Shown: piece after piece, positions 6,606 through 9,269 of the stretch
How the letters are laid out: every line of letters begins with the position of its first letter
How positions within the stretch are numbered: the stretch's first letter is position 1
DNA from: Pseudomonadota bacterium
GTDB taxonomy: Bacteria; Desulfobacterota; JADFVX01
Direction of reading: 5' to 3'
Assembly: GCA_015222755.1 (NCBI GenBank)
Contig: JADFVX010000117.1
Location: forward strand, 1-9,269
DNA: 9,269 nucleotides
The notes under the pieces: model-generated
The model's input: the letters and a program-made list of their open reading frames with translations, nothing else
Databases searched by the model: none
Told to the model about the DNA's origin: nothing
Position numbers and translations under genes: made by a program

Positions 6606-7652
6606 ATGAAAAAGGCTATTGTTACCGGAATAACAGGGCAGGACGGCTCTTACCTGGCCGAACTTCTCATAGAAAAAGGCTACGAGGTGCATGGCATAAT
6701 ACGTCGGGCCTCCACTTTTAATACGGAGAGGATCGATCATCTCTACCAGGACCCGCATAAACCCGGAACGAGGCTCTTTCTGCACTACGGAGACCTCTCT
6801 GACGGTACGGGCCTCAGGCGCATACTGGAGGAAGTCAAGCCCGACGAGGTCTACAATCTTGGTGCCCAGTCTCATGTAAAGGTTTCTTTCGATGAACCTG
6901 AGTATACGGCAGATATAGATGCTATGGGTACGCTGCGCATCCTTGAGGCCCTGCGTGATTACCGTGACAGAACGAGCCATGATGTAAGGTTCTACCAGGC
7001 CTGTTCTTCGGAGATGTTCGGCAAGGTTGTTGAGACCCCACAAAAGGAGACGACGCCTTTTTATCCGCGCAGTCCATATGCAGTGGCAAAGGTTTTCGGG
7101 TACTGGCAGGTAGTGAACTACCGCGAGGCCTACGGCATCTTCGGTGTAAACGGGATACTCTTTAACCACGAATCACCACGGCGTGGGGAGACCTTTGTGA
7201 CGCGTAAGATAACCCGTGCGGCAACACGTATTAAGCTGGGCCTGCAGGAAAAGCTCTACCTCGGTAACCTCGATGCAAAGCGCGACTGGGGTTTTGCCGG
7301 TGACTATGTGGAGGCCATGTGGCTCATGATGCAGGAGGAAAAGCCTGACGATTTTGTCGTTGCAACAGGTAAAACATATTCCGTTCGTGAGTTTGTCGAA
7401 AAGGTCTTTGGCCGATTGGAACTGGACTGGGAGCAGTATGTTGAGATCGACCCGCGCTATTTTCGTCCAACAGAGGTCGAACTGCTGCTAGGTGACCCTG
7501 CAAAGGCAAAAAAAGCCTTCAATTGGGAGCCCAAGGTCGATATCGACGGGCTTGTAGAGATGATGGTGGATCATGACATGGAAATAGCCGGTCAGGAAAA
7601 AACTCTTAAGGATGCCGGGCACCTCTTTAATGGCAGGACTAACCACGAGTAG
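6606..7652 (+). CDS. gmd: GDP-mannose 4,6-dehydratase
   Basis: NADP-dependent extended short-chain dehydrogenase that converts GDP-D-mannose to GDP-4-keto-6-deoxy-D-mannose, precursor of GDP-L-fucose and GDP-rhamnose; cytoplasmic. The 348-residue length is normal. Signatures: TGITGQDGSYL (7-17), RRASTFNTERI (33-43), LGAQSHVKVSFDEP (85-98), the catalytic S134 and E136 in CSSEMFG, Y158/K162 in YPRSPYAVAK, FNHESPRRGETFVTRKI, and RDWGFAGDYVEAMW. AAGGAG (6591-6596) precedes the ATG by 9 bases. It lies 27 bases after rfbB. The last few codons and the stop region contain units related to the heptamer repeat (AGGACTA at 7635-7641), so the C-terminal tail GRTNHE may be repeat-derived. It is paired with fcl two genes on. 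Confidence 0.97.
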   Translation: MKKAIVTGITGQDGSYLAELLIEKGYEVHGIIRRASTFNTERIDHLYQDPHKPGTRLFLHYGDLSDGTGLRRILEEVKPDEVYNLGAQSHVKVSFDEPEYTADIDAMGTLRILEALRDYRDRTSHDVRFYQACSSEMFGKVVETPQKETTPFYPRSPYAVAKVFGYWQVVNYREAYGIFGVNGILFNHESPRRGETFVTRKITRAATRIKLGLQEKLYLGNLDAKRDWGFAGDYVEAMWLMMQEEKPDDFVVATGKTYSVREFVEKVFGRLELDWEQYVEIDPRYFRPTEVELLLGDPAKAKKAFNWEPKVDIDGLVEMMVDHDMEIAGQEKTLKDAGHLFNGRTNHE

Positions 7653-7688
7653 GATTAGTAGGACGTAAGGTGTGAAGTGTAAGGGGGG
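7651..7688 (-). repeat. Heptanucleotide repeat array before the four-helix-bundle gene, G-rich on the plus strand
   Basis: Plus-strand units AGGATTA, GTAGGAC, GTAAGGT (7665-7671), GTGAAGT (7672-7678) and GTAAGGG (7679-7685) follow one another every 7 bases. Read on the minus strand they become units such as CCCTTAC and ACTTCAC, close to those at 8092-8119. The AAGG at 7681-7684 is also the only plausible ribosome binding site for the next gene (6 bases before GTG 7691). Confidence 0.65.
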
Positions 7689-7690
7689 AT

Positions 7691-8059
7691 GTGGGGAGGA
7701 AACATCATGAACTGACGGTGTGGCAGGAGTCGATGGCTCTTGTCAAACTGATATACGAGGTAACCTCAAGGTTCCCGCAAGCTGAAGTCTATGCACTGAC
7801 AAGTCAGATGCGTCGAGCGGCCATATCCGTGCCGAGTAATATAGCTGAAGGGGCGGCACGGAAAGGAAACAGAGAGTTTCTTCACTTCCTATCTATTGCA
7901 CGTGGTTCGCTGAGTGAGTTGGAGACGCAGGTTATCATTGCTAAAAACATAGACTACCTTGAGGAAGAAAGAGAACTGCTTCAAATGATAGAAAAAATAT
8001 TTGCCCTTTTAGGTGGGTTAATGAACTCAATAGATAAGAGAGAGAGGGCCGTGAAGTGA
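7691..8059 (+). CDS. Four-helix-bundle protein, 23S rRNA intervening-sequence (S23/IVP, TIGR02436-like) family
   Basis: Small cytoplasmic protein of 122 residues that matches the family encoded within 23S rRNA intervening sequences of Leptospira and Coxiella and scattered widely in genomes. It is related to the Avd accessory protein of diversity-generating retroelements. Its molecular function is unknown. Family hallmarks: KHHELTVWQESM (4-15), FPQAEVYALTSQMRRAA (28-44), SVPSNIAEGAAR (46-57), and REFLHFLSIARGSLSELETQ (61-80), with a helical C-terminus (90-116). No signal peptide or membrane segment. The start is GTG 7691. An overlapping ATG at 7689 opens only an 8-codon frame. It sits oddly between gmd and fcl, genes usually adjacent, and is bracketed by heptamer repeats in opposite orientation. 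Its TGA overlaps the GTG start of fcl. This looks like an inserted cassette. Confidence 0.9.
   Translation: MGRKHHELTVWQESMALVKLIYEVTSRFPQAEVYALTSQMRRAAISVPSNIAEGAARKGNREFLHFLSIARGSLSELETQVIIAKNIDYLEEERELLQMIEKIFALLGGLMNSIDKRERAVK
8042..8048 (+). promoter_or_regulatory. Ribosome binding site supporting the upstream fcl start
   Basis: GAGAGGG ends 7 bases before GTG 8056. By contrast ATG 8119, which would give the usual Fcl N-terminus, is preceded only by pyrimidine-rich repeat DNA with no purine-rich site. This favours the GTG start and an extended protein. Confidence 0.55.
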
Positions 8060-9057
8060 GTAAAAAGGATGTAGCAGCACAGGAATCCGCCTCACCCTTC
8101 ACCCCTAAGCCCTCACAGATGCAGCGCGAAGCGCGCATCTATGTAGCCGGTCACCGTGGCCTTGCCGGTTCAGCCATAGTCCGGGCCCTTCTTGATAGTG
8201 GGCACAGTCCCCAGTCTCTGGTCCTAAAAACCCACTCCGAGCTTGATCTGACATGCCAGGCTGAAGTAGAGGCCTTTTTTGAAAAGGAAAGGCCGGAATA
8301 CGTCTTTCTCGCTGCTGCAAAGGTGGGGGGGATCCTGGCAAATGACAGCTTCCCGGCGGAGTTTATCCGCGACAATCTACTGATTCAGAGCAATGTCATC
8401 GATGCCGCCTACAGGCATGGGGCAAAAAAGCTGCTTTTCCTGGGTTCTTCCTGTATCTATCCGAAACTTGCACCCCAGCCGATGAGTGAGGAGTCCCTTT
8501 TGACCGGCCCGCTGGAGCCCACAAATGAATGGTACGCTATCGCCAAGATCGCCGGTATCAAGATGTGCCAGGCCTACCGCAGGCAGTATAACTTTGATGC
8601 CATCTCAATCATGCCTACCAACCTGTATGGCCCTAACGATAATTTCGATCTTGCGACTTCACATGTATTGCCTGCGTTGATACGAAAGTTTCACGAGGCC
8701 AAGGTTTCAGGCGCTAAAGAGGTTGTAGTCTGGGGAACGGGCAGGCCTAAAAGGGAGTTCCTCTACGTGGATGATCTGGCCGATGCCGCTCTTTTCCTCA
8801 TGCAAAACTATAGTGCTGCTGAAATCATAAATGTAGGAGTCGGTGAGGATATATCCATAGCTGACCTGGCTGCCATGATAAGTGAAGTAGTTGGTTTTGA
8901 GGGGGAGCTTGTATTTGATAAATCAAAGCCCGATGGAACGCCAAGAAAGCTGCTCGATGTATCACGAATCAGTAAGCTGGGCTGGCAGGCAAAGACCGGG
9001 ATTAAGTCCGGCCTTTCCAGGACCTGTCGCTGGCATATCGAAAACTTACAGGACTGA
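8056..9057 (+). CDS. fcl: GDP-L-fucose synthase (GDP-4-keto-6-deoxymannose 3,5-epimerase/4-reductase)
   Basis: NADPH-dependent bifunctional enzyme that epimerises and reduces the Gmd product to GDP-L-fucose. From GTG 8056 it is 333 residues, against about 321 in E. coli. The Rossmann motif is VAGHRGLAGSA (30-40). Catalytic residues match E. coli with an offset of 24: S131 and C133 in LGSSCIYPK, Y160 and K164 in WYAIAKIAG, and H203 in ATSHVLPALIRKFHEA. FLYVDDLADA (235-244) is typical. Odd: about 22 extra residues (SPFTPKPSQ in the middle) precede the normal start MQREARIYVAG. They are encoded by a heptamer repeat array, and a second array adds HSPQS at 50-54. The start overlaps the stop of the four-helix-bundle gene (GTGA), implying coupled translation. 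The alternative start ATG 8119 lacks a binding site. Confidence 0.95.
   Translation: MSKKDVAAQESASPFTPKPSQMQREARIYVAGHRGLAGSAIVRALLDSGHSPQSLVLKTHSELDLTCQAEVEAFFEKERPEYVFLAAAKVGGILANDSFPAEFIRDNLLIQSNVIDAAYRHGAKKLLFLGSSCIYPKLAPQPMSEESLLTGPLEPTNEWYAIAKIAGIKMCQAYRRQYNFDAISIMPTNLYGPNDNFDLATSHVLPALIRKFHEAKVSGAKEVVVWGTGRPKREFLYVDDLADAALFLMQNYSAAEIINVGVGEDISIADLAAMISEVVGFEGELVFDKSKPDGTPRKLLDVSRISKLGWQAKTGIKSGLSRTCRWHIENLQD
8092..8119 (+). repeat. Heptanucleotide repeat array at the fcl N-terminus
   Basis: Units every 7 bases: TCACCCT (8092-8098), TCACCCC (8099-8105), TAAGCCC (8106-8112), TCACAGA (8113-8119). They are C-rich on the plus strand, opposite to the array at 7651-7688, so the two bracket the four-helix-bundle gene as degenerate inverted copies. 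They are translated as SPFTPKPSQ if fcl starts at GTG 8056. Confidence 0.65.
8205..8225 (+). repeat. Heptanucleotide repeat array inside fcl
   Basis: Three units: CAGTCCC (8205-8211), CAGTCTC (8212-8218), TGGTCCT (8219-8225). They are translated within HSPQSLVL (residues 50-57), in the loop between the first helix and the second strand of the Rossmann fold. The SPQ peptide and its codon frame are the same as in rfbB. Confidence 0.6.
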
Positions 9058-9086
9058 TAATTTACCGCTTAAGAAATACCTGTAAG
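9045..9086 (+). repeat. 8-base inverted repeat across the fcl stop
   Basis: CTTACAGG (9045-9052) and CCTGTAAG (9079-9086) are exact reverse complements separated by 26 bases that include the fcl stop (9055-9057). No T-run follows, so it is not a classical terminator. It could form a 3' end hairpin or be chance. Confidence 0.35.
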
Positions 9087-9101
9087 ATCAACTTCTAATG
9101 A

Positions 9102-9172
9102 CCTTGTTCAAATAATGAACATTTTTGTTGACAATGCTTTTCCGTATTGATATGTTCAGTTTATGAACAAGG
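9102..9172 (+). promoter_or_regulatory. Promoter with two palindromic operators before the winged-helix regulator
   Basis: TTGACA (9128-9133, perfect -35), a 17-base spacer and TATGTT (9151-9156) with the TG extension at 9148-9149 form a strong promoter. Two palindromes TGTTCA-N5-TGAACA lie at 9105-9121 (upstream of -35) and 9153-9169 (overlapping -10 and the start codon), with centres 48 bases apart. The outermost halves extend to a 9-base match, CCTTGTTCA (9102-9110) and TGAACAAGG (9164-9172). The predicted transcription start falls at or next to ATG 9163. This layout suits autorepression by the gene product. Confidence 0.8.
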
Positions 9173-9269
9173 CAGAAAAGAACCTCTCTGAAGATTCATA
9201 CCGCGACCTGTTGATCCTGGAAGAGCTTTCCAGTGATAAGGCAGTTACCCAGCGGGGTCTCAGCCAGAG
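9163..9269 (+). CDS. Winged helix-turn-helix (MarR-like, EPS-cluster type) regulator, N-terminal part
   Basis: Only the first 35 codons are in the window; the gene runs off the right edge. The visible sequence MNKAEKNLSEDSYRDLLIL, followed by EELSSDKAVTQRGLSQ, matches the start of winged-helix regulators whose recognition helix follows TQRxLSQ. Members of this type are often the first gene of exopolysaccharide or O-antigen clusters. ATG 9163 was chosen because it starts the conserved frame; an ATG at 9152 closes after four codons. No Shine-Dalgarno sequence precedes it, and the promoter -10 ends only 6 bases upstream, so the message is probably leaderless. Two palindromes around the promoter suggest it controls itself and likely the downstream cluster. 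Family assignment from so short a piece is moderate. Confidence 0.75.
   Translation, partial: MNKAEKNLSEDSYRDLLILEELSSDKAVTQRGLSQ

Noticed and set aside
6441..7169. Long minus-strand open frame (242 codons) opposite rfbB end and gmd
   Set aside because: Overlaps two well-identified enzymes in antisense, with no family-like motif and no binding site.
7689..7715. ATG at 7689 as start of the four-helix-bundle gene
   Set aside because: It is in another frame and stops after 8 codons; GTG 7691 gives the conserved KHHELTVWQ beginning.
9045..9086. Inverted repeat after fcl as a rho-independent terminator
   Set aside because: The arms are 8 bases but the loop is 26 bases and no T-run follows, so termination by this mechanism is not supported; it is listed only as a repeat.

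Overview
The window looks like a chromosomal segment of a Gram-negative bacterium of moderate GC content. The minus-strand order ispE, tRNA-Gln, prs, rplY, pth resembles arrangements I know from Desulfobacterota (Geobacter-like Deltaproteobacteria). Nitrospirota cannot be excluded, and the lineage call is inference only. Coding density is high, with no gene-free stretch above 300 bases.

Left half (1 to about 3860, all minus strand): a housekeeping block read right to left. ispE (isoprenoid precursor synthesis) is followed 20 bases later by tRNA-Gln(UUG) and a rho-independent terminator. Then come prs (PRPP synthase), rplY (long L25/CTC ribosomal protein), pth (peptidyl-tRNA hydrolase) and the N-terminal third of hppA (membrane pyrophosphatase), which runs off the left edge. 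A 155-base divergent intergenic region (3858-4012) separates this block from the right half.

Right half (4013-9057, plus strand): a tightly packed nucleotide-sugar operon. rfbA, rfbC and rfbB take glucose-1-phosphate and dTTP to dTDP-4-keto-6-deoxyglucose and its 3,5-epimer. gmd and fcl take GDP-mannose to GDP-L-fucose. Between gmd and fcl sits a small four-helix-bundle gene of the 23S rRNA intervening-sequence protein family. No rfbD/rmlD and no GDP-mannose supply genes are present in the window. At the right edge a new transcription unit starts with a winged-helix regulator of the type found at the head of exopolysaccharide/O-antigen clusters, so the window probably ends as a larger surface-polysaccharide locus begins.

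Two signals are not explained by the genes. First, degenerate heptanucleotide repeats (consensus near CAGTCCT) occur only in the sugar operon. Two arrays lie in-frame inside rfbB and one inside fcl. Two more, in opposite orientation, flank the four-helix-bundle gene, and one of these is apparently translated as a new N-terminal extension of Fcl. Second, the regulator at the right edge has two identical-arm palindromes (TGTTCA-N5-TGAACA). They surround a near-consensus promoter whose predicted start coincides with the start codon, which suggests an autoregulated, leaderless gene.
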